Source of the DNA: Nocardia bhagyanarayanae
GTDB taxonomy: Bacteria > Actinomycetota > Actinomycetes > Mycobacteriales > Mycobacteriaceae
NCBI RefSeq assembly: GCF_006716565.1
Contig: NZ_VFPG01000002.1
Coordinates: 558,001-622,000 of the forward strand
Length of the DNA stretch: 64,000 bases
Direction: 5' to 3'
The notes under the pieces are model-generated. The model was not told where the DNA came from and ran no database searches. It worked only from the letters and a program-made list of their open reading frames with translations. Positions 9,380 to 18,061 of the stretch are shown here, one piece after another. Every line of letters starts with the position of its first letter. Position 1 is the stretch's first letter. The position numbers and the translations under genes are program-made.

Positions 9380-10294
9380 GTGATCGCGTTGTTCGCCCCT
9401 GGACAGGGGTCCCAGACACCCGGCATGCTCGCGCCTTGGCTCGACCTTCCCGGCGCGAATGATCGCCTCGCCATGTGGTCCAAGGCCGCCGGCCTCGACC
9501 TGGTCCGTCTCGGCACCACCGCGACGGCCGAGGAGATCGTCGACACCGCCGTGACTCAGCCGCTTGTCGTCGCCGCCGCGCTGCTGGCGTACGCCGAGAT
9601 CGATCGAGATTCGCTTCCGGCCGCTACGATCGTCGCGGGACATTCGGTCGGCGAGTTCGCCGCCGCTGCCGTCGCCGGCGTGATCAGCTCCGACGAGGCG
9701 GTCACCCTGGCCGCCATCCGCGGTGCGGAGATGGCCAAGGCGTGCGCGCTGGAGCCGACCGGAATGTCCGCGGTACTCGGCGGCGACGAAGCCGCCGTCC
9801 TCGAACGACTCGCGGAACTGGACCTCGTTCCGGCCAACCGGAACGCGGTCGGCCAGATCGTGGCCGCGGGCAAGCTGGACGCCCTCGCGGAACTCGCCGC
9901 GAATCCGCCGGAAAAGGCGCGGGTTCGGGCGCTGTCCGTGGCGGGCGCCTTCCACACCGCGTTCATGGCTCCGGCCCAGGACGCGGTGGCGGAGGCCATC
10001 GCCAAGATCACGCCCAACGACCCGACCCGGGTGCTGCTGTCGAACTTCGACGGGCAGCCGGTCGCCTCGGGCAAGGACGCGATCGAAAAGCTCGCCGCAC
10101 AGGTCACCCGACCCGTGCGCTGGGATCTGTGCACCGAGACCGTCCGACAGGCCGGCGTCTCGGCGGTGGCGGAGCTGCCACCGGCCGGAACACTGGTCGG
10201 CATCGCGAAACGAGAGCTGAAGGGCACGCCGAACCTGGCGCTGAAAACCCCCGAGGACCTCCCCGCGTTGGCCGAACTGTCGACCTCCGGCTAG
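9380..10294 (+). CDS. fabD: Malonyl-CoA:ACP transacylase FabD
   Basis: Transfers malonyl from CoA to acyl carrier protein for FAS-II elongation of meromycolate chains. 304 residues, very close to M. tuberculosis FabD, beginning VIALFAPGQGSQTPGM. The nucleophile Ser89 lies in GHSVG, and the partner His lies in GAFHTAFMAP near residue 194. The GTG start is chosen by family length; an ATG 93 bases upstream would run through the operator-like repeat. First gene of fabD-acpM-kasA-accD6, and probably controlled by the mabR product. Confidence 0.96.
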   Translation: MIALFAPGQGSQTPGMLAPWLDLPGANDRLAMWSKAAGLDLVRLGTTATAEEIVDTAVTQPLVVAAALLAYAEIDRDSLPAATIVAGHSVGEFAAAAVAGVISSDEAVTLAAIRGAEMAKACALEPTGMSAVLGGDEAAVLERLAELDLVPANRNAVGQIVAAGKLDALAELAANPPEKARVRALSVAGAFHTAFMAPAQDAVAEAIAKITPNDPTRVLLSNFDGQPVASGKDAIEKLAAQVTRPVRWDLCTETVRQAGVSAVAELPPAGTLVGIAKRELKGTPNLALKTPEDLPALAELSTSG

Positions 10295-10418
10295 CTTTCC
10301 TGCGCGACCGCGCATCGAAAAAATGCGAGGTCGTGACCGAACCGACGGTAACCCCCGGCGGCCTCGGCCCGAAAAACACAGAAGAAGCCCTACAAAGTAA
10401 CAAGAAGGGAGCCACCAA

Positions 10419-10718
10419 GTGGCCGCTCTGACCCAGGAACAAATCGTCGAGGAACTCGGCAAGATCATCGAAGAGGTCACGGGCATCGAGCCCTCCGAGG
10501 TGACGATCGAGAAGTCCTTCGTCGATGACCTGGACATCGACTCGCTGTCCATGGTCGAAATCGCTGTGCAGACCGAGGACAAGTACGGTGTGAAGATCCC
10601 GGACGAGGATCTGGCCAGCTTGAAGACGGTCGGCGACGCTGTCGCCTACATCCAGAAGCTCGAGGCCGAGAACGCTGACGCGGCCGCGGAGCTCAAGGCC
10701 AAGTTCGACGCCGAGTAG
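10419..10718 (+). CDS. acpM: Meromycolate-type acyl carrier protein AcpM
   Basis: Carrier of growing acyl chains in FAS-II. 99 residues, longer than ordinary ACPs (about 78) because of a charged C-terminal tail (AENADAAAELKAKFDAE), the hallmark of AcpM. The phosphopantetheine attachment site is Ser42 in the DSL motif within DLDIDSLSMVE. The GTG start follows AAGAAGGGAG with a suitable gap. It sits 124 bases after fabD and 9 bases before kasA. Confidence 0.97.
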   Translation: MAALTQEQIVEELGKIIEEVTGIEPSEVTIEKSFVDDLDIDSLSMVEIAVQTEDKYGVKIPDEDLASLKTVGDAVAYIQKLEAENADAAAELKAKFDAE

Positions 10719-10727
10719 GGCCGAAAA

Positions 10728-11978
10728 GTGACCACTCCTTCCACCTTGAACGGGAATTTCCCCAACGTCGTCGTAACGAGCCTGGCGGCGACCACGTCGA
10801 TCGCGGGCGACGTCGATGCGACGTGGAAGGGACTCCTCAACGGCGAGAGCGGCATCGACGTTCTCGAGGATTCCTTCGTCGAGGAATACGACCTGCCGGT
10901 CCGCATCGGCGGCCACCTGAAGGTCAACCCAGACACCCTGCTGAGCAGGGTCGAGATCCGTCGCATGGCCTATGTCGAGCGACTCGCGACCGTCCTCGGA
11001 CGCGAGGTGTGGAAGAACGCCGGCAGCCCGGAGGTCGACCCCGACCGTCTGGGTGTGGCGATCGGCACCGGTCTCGGCGGCGGCGACGCGCTGATCGACT
11101 CGGTCGACAAGCTGAAGAACGGCGGCTACCGCAAGATCTCGCCGCTCGCTGTTCAGATGGTCATGCCGAACGGTCCGTCGGCCTGTGTCGGACTCGAGCT
11201 GAAGGCCCGGGCAGGAGTGGTCACTCCGGTCTCGGCGTGCTCGTCCGGATCGGAAGCCATCGCCAACGCGTGGCGGATGATCGTGATGGGTGACGCCGAC
11301 ATGGTCGTCACCGGCGGCGTCGAGGGCTTCATCGACTCGGTGCCGATCGCGGCGTTCTCCATGATGCGGGCGATGAGCACGCGCAACGACGACCCCAAGG
11401 GTGCGTCGCGTCCGTTCGACAAGGACCGCGACGGCTTCGTCTTCGGCGAGGCCGGTGCGCTGATGACCATCGAGACCGAGGAGCACGCCAAGGCGCGCGG
11501 TGCCACCATCCACGCCCGTCTGCTCGGCGCAGGCATCACTTCGGACGGCTTCCACCTGGTCGCCCCGGATCCCGAAGGCACCGGCGCCGCCCGCGCGATG
11601 ACCCGCGCGATGCAGACCGCGGGCCTGTCCAAGCAGGACATCACGCACATCAACGCGCATGCCACCGCGACGCCGATCGGCGACACCGCGGAGGCGAACG
11701 CGATCCACAAGGCCGTCGGCAACCACCCCTCGGTGTACGCGCCCAAGTCGGCGCTCGGCCACTCGATCGGCGCCGTCGGCGCGCTCGAGTCCGTGCTGAC
11801 CGTGCTCAGCATCCGGGACGGCATCGTCCCGCCGACGCTGAATCTCGAGAACCAGGACCCGGAGATCGACCTCGACGTGGTGAAGGGCGAAGCCCGCCGC
11901 CAGGAGATCGAGTACGCGATCAACAACTCCTTCGGTTTCGGTGGGCACAATGTCGCGCTCGCCTTCGGTCGCGCATAG
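10728..11978 (+). CDS. kasA: Beta-ketoacyl-ACP synthase KasA
   Basis: Condensing enzyme that extends acyl-AcpM with malonyl-AcpM. 416 residues, the same length as M. tuberculosis KasA. The catalytic triad is Cys171 (PVSACSSG), His310 ([11 protein letters not shown]) and His344 ([10 protein letters not shown]); the C-terminal GFGGHN loop is also present. GTG start, 9 bases after acpM. Mycobacteria carry a second synthase, kasB, directly behind kasA; here a 15-bp hairpin and then accD6 follow instead, so KasA is the only condensing enzyme of the cluster. Confidence 0.97.
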   Translation: MTTPSTLNGNFPNVVVTSLAATTSIAGDVDATWKGLLNGESGIDVLEDSFVEEYDLPVRIGGHLKVNPDTLLSRVEIRRMAYVERLATVLGREVWKNAGSPEVDPDRLGVAIGTGLGGGDALIDSVDKLKNGGYRKISPLAVQMVMPNGPSACVGLELKARAGVVTPVSACSSGSEAIANAWRMIVMGDADMVVTGGVEGFIDSVPIAAFSMMRAMSTRNDDPKGASRPFDKDRDGFVFGEAGALMTIETEEHAKARGATIHARLLGAGITSDGFHLVAPDPEGTGAARAMTRAMQTAGLSKQDITHINAHATATPIGDTAEANAIHKAVGNHPSVYAPKSALGHSIGAVGALESVLTVLSIRDGIVPPTLNLENQDPEIDLDVVKGEARRQEIEYAINNSFGFGGHNVALAFGRA

Positions 11979-12005
11979 CCGCACGACTGACTGCAACAAC
12001 GATCC

Positions 12006-12045
12006 CCGGTGGGGTCGGGCAACAGAACTGGCCCGACCCCACCGG
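12006..12045. terminator. Perfect 15-bp hairpin between kasA and accD6
   Basis: Positions 12006-12020 and 12031-12045 are exact reverse complements around a 10-base loop. The stem is very GC-rich (CCGGTGGGGTCGGGC) but no T run follows. It could be a processing site, a partial terminator or an mRNA stabiliser that lowers accD6 expression relative to kasA. It occupies the place where kasB stands in mycobacteria. Confidence 0.65.
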
Positions 12046-12101
12046 TGGTTCGACATACGCAGCCGCTGTTGCGGCACTCTCTTGATTGAGGAGAAAACGC
12101 G

Positions 12102-13535
12102 ATGACAATCGTGGCTCCCGCGTTTCAACCAGAAACTGCGACCGATCCGCGTGACCCGCTGGGCCGGCTCCAGCGTTTCTTCGATCCCGGCACGGTTCTC
12201 CCGCTACACCCGCGCGACAAGTCCGGCGTCCTCGCCGCGATCGGCGAGGTGGACGGCGTACGCACCGTGGCCTACTGCTCCGACGCGACCGTCATGGGTG
12301 GCGCGATGGGCGTCGAGGGCTGCAAGCACATCGTCGACGCGATCGACACCGCCATCGAGTCCGGCGTTCCCGTCGTAGGCCTCTGGCACTCCGGTGGCGC
12401 CCGGCTCGCCGAGGGCGTCGAGGCACTGCACGCGGTCGGCCTGGTCTTCGAGGCCATGGTTCGCGCGTCCGGTCTCGTTCCGCAGATTTCCGTGGTGCTC
12501 GGCTTCGCCGCCGGTGGCGCCGCCTACGGTCCCGCCCTCACCGACATCGTGATCATGGCCCCCGAGGGCCGGGTCTTCGTCACCGGCCCCGACGTGGTGC
12601 GCAGCGTGACCGGCGAGCAGGTCGACATGGCGACCCTCGGCGGTCCGGAGACGCACGGCAAGAAGTCCGGCGTGTGCCACATCGTCGCCGACGACGAGGC
12701 CGACGCGATGCACCGCGCCCGTCGCCTGGTGTCGATGTTCGCCGAGCAGGGCGAGTTCGACCTGAACGCCGCCGCGCACGGCGACATCGACCTGAAGGCG
12801 ATGCTGCCGGAGTCGGCCAAGCGCGCCTACGACGTCAAGCCGCTCGTGCACGAGCTGCTCGACAACGTCGACGGCGAGTCCACGTTCGAGGAACTGCAGG
12901 CCGGATACGCCCGCAGCATGGTCGTCGGCCTCGGCCGTCTCGGCGGCCGCACCGTCGGCGTGCTCGCCAACAACCCGCTGCGCCTGGGCGGCTGCCTGAA
13001 CTCCGAGAGCGCCGAGAAGGCGGCTCGGTTCGTGCGGCTGTGCGACGCGTTCGGCATTCCGCTGATCGTGGTCACCGACGTGCCCGGCTACCTGCCCGGT
13101 GTCGGCCAGGAGTGGGAGGGCGTGGTGCGCCGCGGCGCGAAGCTGCTGCACGCCTTCGCCGAGGCCCGCGTCCCGCGCGTCACCCTGGTGACCCGCAAGA
13201 TCTACGGCGGCGCCTACATCGCCATGAACGCCCGCTCGCTGGGCGCGACCGCGGTGTACGCGTGGCCGGGGTCCGAGGTCGCCGTCATGGGCGCCAAGGC
13301 CGCGGTCGGCATCCTGCACAAGAAGGCACTGGCCGCCGCTCCCGAGGAGGAGCGCGAGGCGCTGCACGAGCGGCTCACCGCCGAGCACGAGAAGATCGCG
13401 GGCGGCGTCGAGCGCGCCATCGCGATCGGGGTGGTGGACGAGGTCATCGACCCGGCCAAGACCCGCAGTGTCATCGCCGCCGCGCTGGCCGCCGCGCCCG
13501 CGCGCAAGAGTCACCACAAGAACATCCCGCTGTGA
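12102..13535 (+). CDS. accD6: Acyl-CoA carboxylase beta subunit AccD6
   Basis: Carboxyltransferase subunit that, together with an AccA-type biotin subunit encoded elsewhere, carboxylates acetyl-CoA (and propionyl-CoA) to malonyl-CoA for FAS-II. 477 residues with the two crotonase-like halves: GLWHSGGARLAEGVEALH and GFAAGGAAYGPA in the N domain, VPGYLPGVGQEW and KIYGGAYIAMN in the C domain. ATG start with GAGGAGAAAACGCG upstream. Last gene of the FAS-II cluster, as in M. tuberculosis, and followed by a strong terminator. Confidence 0.95.
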   Translation: MTIVAPAFQPETATDPRDPLGRLQRFFDPGTVLPLHPRDKSGVLAAIGEVDGVRTVAYCSDATVMGGAMGVEGCKHIVDAIDTAIESGVPVVGLWHSGGARLAEGVEALHAVGLVFEAMVRASGLVPQISVVLGFAAGGAAYGPALTDIVIMAPEGRVFVTGPDVVRSVTGEQVDMATLGGPETHGKKSGVCHIVADDEADAMHRARRLVSMFAEQGEFDLNAAAHGDIDLKAMLPESAKRAYDVKPLVHELLDNVDGESTFEELQAGYARSMVVGLGRLGGRTVGVLANNPLRLGGCLNSESAEKAARFVRLCDAFGIPLIVVTDVPGYLPGVGQEWEGVVRRGAKLLHAFAEARVPRVTLVTRKIYGGAYIAMNARSLGATAVYAWPGSEVAVMGAKAAVGILHKKALAAAPEEEREALHERLTAEHEKIAGGVERAIAIGVVDEVIDPAKTRSVIAAALAAAPARKSHHKNIPL

Positions 13536-13547
13536 TGTGAGGACTCC

Positions 13548-13586
13548 GCTTGGGCCCCGGGAAACCTCCCGGGGCCCAAGCTTTTT
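13548..13586 (+). terminator. Strong Rho-independent terminator of the FAS-II operon
   Basis: A 14-bp perfect stem (13548-13561 with 13568-13581), a 6-base loop and then TTTTT (13582-13586). It begins 13 bases after the accD6 stop. Confidence 0.95.
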
Positions 13587-13604
13587 CGCTCGAAGGAGGC
13601 CGTC

Positions 13605-13835
13605 GTGCCGGAATGCTACGAGGTCGGCAAGGTGCACAGCTGCGAGTTCTGCGGCACCGAGGAACAGACGATCGGTTCCCGCGCCGCCCTCGCGGACGCG
13701 CAGTCGCTGGCCGAACAGGACGCGCATCGGCCGCTGGAGTGGCATCGCGTGCTGGAGACGGAGCCGTGGCCGTTGCGTGCCGATCCCGAGGACGGGCACT
13801 TCGAGTACGTCATTCACCGGCGCGCGGACGCCTGA
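13605..13835 (+). CDS. Small hypothetical protein with a CxxC pair
   Basis: A 76-residue protein from a GTG start preceded by GAAGGAGG with a 5-base gap, a near-ideal ribosome site. Residues 13-16 are CEFC within VHSCEFCGTEE, one half of a zinc knuckle; Cys4 could contribute. The rest is acidic and hydrophilic without membrane segments. I do not recognise the family. The gene begins only 18 bases after the accD6 terminator, so it must rely on read-through or a promoter hidden in the hairpin region. Confidence 0.6.
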   Translation: MPECYEVGKVHSCEFCGTEEQTIGSRAALADAQSLAEQDAHRPLEWHRVLETEPWPLRADPEDGHFEYVIHRRADA

Positions 13836-13919
13836 ACCCGCATTCGCTGCGGCCATGCGCGGTCCGACGACGGACTGCGTCCGACAGCGCCTATCAGTGG
13901 GGCTGAGTAGCATCGAGGG

Positions 13920-14387
13920 GTGCGTTACGAGGATCTTGCCGACGAGCCGTGTTCGATCACGCGGCCGCTGGTGGTTCTCGGTGACCGGTGGACGCTGGTC
14001 ATCCTCAAATACGCGTTCTCCGGGATTCGCCGGTTCAACGCCTTCCAGAGCGCGCTCGGCATTTCCCGCAGCAGGTTGCAGGATCGGCTGGACCGGCTGA
14101 TCGAGCACGGCATTCTGGTGAAGCGACCGGCAGCGGTCGGCGCGCACGAGGAGTATCGGCTCACCCAGAAGGGTCACGACATCTACCCGATCCTGATGGC
14201 GATCCGGGATTGGGGCGACACGTACATGGCGCCGGACGGCCCGCCGGTGCACTACCGGCACGGTAACTGCACCGGTGAGGCCCATGTGCGGCTCGAATGC
14301 GACGTCTGCGGAAGCGAAATCACCGCCCGCGACGTCAGCCCCGAGCCGGGGCCGGGGCTGACCGGGGAGGATCGCCGGGTCGGTTGA
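13920..14387 (+). CDS. HxlR-family transcriptional regulator
   Basis: A 155-residue winged-helix regulator. The typical HxlR opening (CSITRPLVVLGDRWTLVILK, with the N-terminal Cys at about residue 11) is followed by the recognition region GISRSRLQDRLDRL and the wing EEYRLTQKGHDIYPIL. After residue 118 comes a tail rich in Cys (CTGEAHVRLECDVCG), which may bind metal. The GTG start sits 7 bases after a TAGCAT hexamer, compatible with a leaderless transcript. It is convergent with the nitroreductase gene 28 bases downstream. Target unknown; HxlR proteins often sense quinones or aldehydes through the N-terminal cysteine. Confidence 0.9.
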   Translation: MRYEDLADEPCSITRPLVVLGDRWTLVILKYAFSGIRRFNAFQSALGISRSRLQDRLDRLIEHGILVKRPAAVGAHEEYRLTQKGHDIYPILMAIRDWGDTYMAPDGPPVHYRHGNCTGEAHVRLECDVCGSEITARDVSPEPGPGLTGEDRRVG

Positions 14388-14415
14388 CCCGCTCTCGCCG
14401 GAAGCGGTGGTTCGA

Positions 14416-15111
14416 TCAGTCGGTGAACCAGGTCGCGACCTGATCGGTTTCCTCGCGGCGGGTGCGGAAGCCGTTCACGGGGTGGTCGCTGTCGGGATAG
14501 CCGAACGAGATGGCGGCTACTATTCTCCGGCTCTCGGAGAGCTCGAAATACTCACGGAGAAAAGGGGAGTACGACGCGAGCGCCGCCTGTGGTGCGGCGC
14601 CGAGGCCGAGGCTCTGGGCCGCGAGCAGGAAAGTGCCGATATAGAGGCCGCAGTCGACGGCGCCGTAGACGCCGAGATCGGCCTCGGTGCTGATGATCGC
14701 GACATGCGGGGCGTCGAAGAGTTCGAAGTTCCGCATCGCCTGTCGCATCGTGCCCGCTTGATCGCCCTTGACGATTCCGACGCTCTCGTACAGTTGCAGG
14801 CCGCATTCGCGCCGACGGTCGCGGTAGACGCCGGTGTAATGCGCGGGGAACGCGAAATCCGGTGCGGGTGCTGAACTTTGGACGTGTTCCAGCAGTTCTT
14901 TGCGGAACCGGTCGGTGGCGGCGCCTTCGGTGACCGCGACCTGCCACGGTTGGGTGTTGCACCAGGATGGGGTGCGCTGGGCCGCCCGCAGCAGGGCCTC
15001 GATCGTCGGGCGCGGTACTCGGTCGGGGCGGAACTGTCGGCAGGTCCATCGCTCGTCGAGGATTCGGGTCAAGGTCGCGAACGCGTCGGTGGGCGCAGTG
15101 GTCGGGCTCAT
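14416..15111 (-). CDS. Nitroreductase-family FMN oxidoreductase
   Basis: A 231-residue flavoprotein of the nitroreductase fold, which reduces nitro groups or quinones with NAD(P)H in the cytosol. The signatures are RRSxR-like WTCRQFRPDRVP near the N terminus, AQRTPSWCNTQPW for FMN binding, and the C-terminal GYPDSDHPVNGFRTRR. The ATG start is chosen because GGAGG lies 7 bases upstream; the frame is open a further 228 bases but without family similarity. Physiological substrate unknown. Confidence 0.9.
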   Translation of the reverse strand: MSPTTAPTDAFATLTRILDERWTCRQFRPDRVPRPTIEALLRAAQRTPSWCNTQPWQVAVTEGAATDRFRKELLEHVQSSAPAPDFAFPAHYTGVYRDRRRECGLQLYESVGIVKGDQAGTMRQAMRNFELFDAPHVAIISTEADLGVYGAVDCGLYIGTFLLAAQSLGLGAAPQAALASYSPFLREYFELSESRRIVAAISFGYPDSDHPVNGFRTRREETDQVATWFTD

Positions 15112-15237
15112 GAACCCGCCTCCTTCGATTGGTTCTATTTCGAGACTGAATGCTAGCCGGTATGGTCTCATTTCGGAACTGCCCCGGTTCTGGGCATCAG
15201 CACTCCCGCGGCCCTTCCACGAGGCACAATCCCACCC

Positions 15238-17109
15238 ATGGGTTCGCACACCCGCGCCGCGCGGGAGCGCAAACGGCATGGGCGGCACTACACCCCGCCC
15301 ATGCTGGCGCGTTTCCTCGCTCGGCGGCTGCTCGCACATATGCCGCGTCCCAGCCTCGATAGCGAACTACGTGTCCTGGATCCGGCGTGTGGTGACGGGG
15401 AGCTCCTGCTCGCCTTGCATCGGGAAGCCGCGGCCTGCCTGCCCGGCGTCCGGCTCCGGCTCACCGGCTACGACCTGGACGAAGCCGGACTCGCCGTGGC
15501 GCGGACTCGGGCGATGGTGGAGGGCGTCCGGGTCGACTGGCGTGCGGGCGACTTCCTCTCCGACGCCGGGGACCTGGACGACGGCTCGTTCGACGCGATC
15601 ATCACCAACCCGCCCTACGTGCGCACCCAGCAGCTCGGCGGCGCCACCGCTCAGTTGCTGAGCAGGCAGTACGGGCTGCGCGGTCGCATCGACCTCACCC
15701 ACCCTTTCGTCGCCGTCGCGTCACGGCTGCTCACCCCGGGTGGCGCGTTGGGACTGTTGTGCGCCAACCGTTTTCTGACGACGAAGGCGGGCGCCAACAT
15801 TCGCGCCATCCTGCTCGGCGAACTGTCCCCGGTCGAGCTCTACGACCTCGGGGACACCAAGCTTTTCGCGGCCGCCGTGCTGCCCGCCGTCACCATCGCC
15901 ACCCGTGGGCGTAGCGGCGCGGTGTGTCGTCACGTCTCGGCCTACGAGGTGCCGTTCGATGAACTGCTCTGCCACACAGATCTTTTCGAAGCGCTGATCG
16001 CGGAGTCCGGCTCCCTGGTCCGGCACAACGGGCGGACCTTCGCGGTAGAGGTCGGCACCCTGGCGACGGGCGCGTCGGCAGGCGTCGCCGCACACGGCCG
16101 AAGCGGGAACACACAGACCGCGTGGCGGATGTCGCTGCCGAGCGTGGACTCCTGGCTCGCCCGCGTCGGCGCGGGCACCTGGCGGAGCTTCGGTGAGGTG
16201 GCCCGCATCCGGGTCGGCATCAAGACGACCGCGGACCGGGTGTTCATCTCCGATCGCTGGGCCAAGGTACGCCCGCGGCCGGAGGACGAGTTGCTCTTGG
16301 AGCTGATCACCCACCACGATCTGGCGCCGTGGCGGATCGAGCGGGCCGCCGACACCCGCGTGCTCTATCCCTACGACACCGCCGCCCCGCGTCGCGTCCC
16401 GGTGGACCTGCGCGAATTCCCTGGTGCGGCAGCGTATCTGCGGAGTCACGAGCCGACACTGGCCGCGCGCAAATACCTCACCGAGAGCGGCCGGGAGTGG
16501 TTCGAGATCTGGGTGCCGCAGCGGCCCAACCTGTGGCGGGTGCCGAAACTGGTGTTCCCCGATATCAGCGAACGGCCGCGTTTCGCGCTGGACCGGTCCG
16601 GGGCGGTGGTGAACGGTGACTGCTACTGGATCTCGCTCGAGGATCTCGGCGCCGCCGAGCGGGCCGAGCGGCTGGCGTATCTCCTGATGGGCGTGGCGAA
16701 TTCGGCGCTCGGTCTGCGCTACTACGACGCCGTGTGCGGTAACCGCCTGTACTCGGGCAGGCGGCGGTGGATCACGCAGTACGTGTCCCGGCTGCCGCTG
16801 CCCGATCCGGATCTGGCGGCGTCCCGGGAGATCGCGGCGCTGGTCGCCGAGCTCGTCGACGGTGACCGCGCACCCGACGACGCCGCGCGACACCGGCTCG
16901 ACGAACTGGTGAACGCGGCGTTCGGGTTGGACTCAGGCGGACGCGCGGACGCCGACCATCGGCAGCAGGGTGCGCCGGGCGAACGCGCGACCGGCCTCCG
17001 CGTCGCCGAGCGGGATGAGGCCGTCGGGGGTGAGCGCCAGCGAGAGCGCCAGTCGGGCCATGATCTCGGCGACCAGGTCGGCGTCGAAGTCGGCGTCCCC
17101 GGCGCGTAG
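15238..17109 (+). CDS. Orphan DNA methyltransferase, Eco57I/TaqI-type (N6-adenine)
   Basis: SAM-dependent DNA methyltransferase of the gamma class. Motif X-like HYTPPMLARFLA is at residues 17-28, the SAM-binding motif DPACGDGELL at 48-57, an acidic motif GYDLDEAG near 78, and the catalytic NPPY at 124-127, which points to N6-adenine (or N4-cytosine) methylation. The C-terminal half (about 310-560) resembles the TaqI-like target recognition domain. There is no nuclease domain and no restriction gene beside it. The natural C-terminal core ends near NAAFGLD (position 16935); the frame then runs on for about 58 low-complexity residues through the 3' end of the opposing TetR gene. Target sequence unknown. 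Confidence 0.88.
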   Translation: MGSHTRAARERKRHGRHYTPPMLARFLARRLLAHMPRPSLDSELRVLDPACGDGELLLALHREAAACLPGVRLRLTGYDLDEAGLAVARTRAMVEGVRVDWRAGDFLSDAGDLDDGSFDAIITNPPYVRTQQLGGATAQLLSRQYGLRGRIDLTHPFVAVASRLLTPGGALGLLCANRFLTTKAGANIRAILLGELSPVELYDLGDTKLFAAAVLPAVTIATRGRSGAVCRHVSAYEVPFDELLCHTDLFEALIAESGSLVRHNGRTFAVEVGTLATGASAGVAAHGRSGNTQTAWRMSLPSVDSWLARVGAGTWRSFGEVARIRVGIKTTADRVFISDRWAKVRPRPEDELLLELITHHDLAPWRIERAADTRVLYPYDTAAPRRVPVDLREFPGAAAYLRSHEPTLAARKYLTESGREWFEIWVPQRPNLWRVPKLVFPDISERPRFALDRSGAVVNGDCYWISLEDLGAAERAERLAYLLMGVANSALGLRYYDAVCGNRLYSGRRRWITQYVSRLPLPDPDLAASREIAALVAELVDGDRAPDDAARHRLDELVNAAFGLDSGGRADADHRQQGAPGERATGLRVAERDEAVGGERQRERQSGHDLGDQVGVEVGVPGA

Positions 17110-17550
17110 TTCACGCAGCTTCTCCGCCAGGTAGCCGCGACCGACGGCCAGGATCGGGCCGCCCTCGGTGGTGAGTCGCGGCAGGATCAGGTCCGGTTCG
17201 GTGCGCAGTAGCCTGCGCAGCAGTTCGTTGCCCGCGATCGCCGTGATGAACGCGACGAAGATCTCCACCAGCTGGTTCTCGGTGCCCTCGACGGTGCGTA
17301 CCCGCTTGTCGATCTCGGCGACGAAACGCTGCGCCTCCCGCACGCTCACTGCTTCGACCAGGTCGTTCTTCGATTCGTACCGCCGGTAGAGTGTCGCCGG
17401 GCTGATGCCCGCCCGGCGCGCGATCTCGCCCATGCTGGTGCGCTTGATCCCGAAGTCCAGGAACGCCGAGAGAGCGCTCTCCAGAAGTTTCTCGCCGTCG
17501 CTGACGGGCTTGTCGAGGATGCGCTGGAGCATGGACGGAACGGTGGGCAT
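16933..17550 (-). CDS. TetR-family transcriptional regulator
   Basis: 205 residues. The N-terminal helix-turn-helix covers about residues 18-65 (LLESALSAFLDFGIKRTSM..., then ISPATLYRRYESKNDLV). The ligand domain has no recognisable subfamily. Its last 177 bases overlap the end of the methyltransferase frame on the other strand. It stands alone, and the upstream region holds no evident palindrome that I would call an operator. Target unknown. Confidence 0.9.
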   Translation of the reverse strand: MPTVPSMLQRILDKPVSDGEKLLESALSAFLDFGIKRTSMGEIARRAGISPATLYRRYESKNDLVEAVSVREAQRFVAEIDKRVRTVEGTENQLVEIFVAFITAIAGNELLRRLLRTEPDLILPRLTTEGGPILAVGRGYLAEKLRELRAGDADFDADLVAEIMARLALSLALTPDGLIPLGDAEAGRAFARRTLLPMVGVRASA

Positions 17551-17746
17551 CGATTCTCCAGTCGTTCGCGCGGAAACCGGTGCGCTACGGCGCCGCGACG
17601 GTGCGGGTGATGGACGTTCATTATTTCACCAGCGCGCGAAGCGGGGGTTGGAGATGGTCTCGGCCTACCGGTCGATCTGGTCACCCGGTACGCCGGGTCC
17701 TGTCACGAACGCGTGCTCGACTTGGCCTTGCGTCGAAACCGCGAGC

Positions 17747-17932
17747 TCACTGCCGGGGCAGATCCAAATCCGCCATTTCCTTCTCGATCGCGTTCGCGGC
17801 GAAATCCACTCCGCGGGAACGCAATTCGTGGACGCGGCGATGAAGCGCCTCGATCCCGCCCGGCTGCGCCGCGATGTCGGCCACGCTGATCCGCCCCTTC
17901 GGCCGGTGCATACTCGAGTCCCGGTACGACAC
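17747..17932 (-). CDS. Small hypothetical protein, 61 residues
   Basis: A small gene starting at GTG with GGAGGT six bases upstream, an excellent ribosome site. The product is soluble and charged, starts VSYRDSSMHRPKGRISVADIA and ends in an alternating charged helix (FAANAIEKEMADLDL). No known family recognised. It lies alone between the TetR gene and the carbonic anhydrase gene, all on the minus strand, with gaps of 196 and 129 bases. Confidence 0.6.
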   Translation of the reverse strand: MSYRDSSMHRPKGRISVADIAAQPGGIEALHRRVHELRSRGVDFAANAIEKEMADLDLPRQ

Positions 17933-18061
17933 CGTGATACCTCCTGCCTGTCACGCATCACGCTCGCCGTGCCGACGGTCTCGTCGAGCCGCCGGACGCC
18001 GAGCATGCAGGCAAAATGTTATCAGCCGTTATTGCTGGACACTTGAACAGTGTGCGATGTA

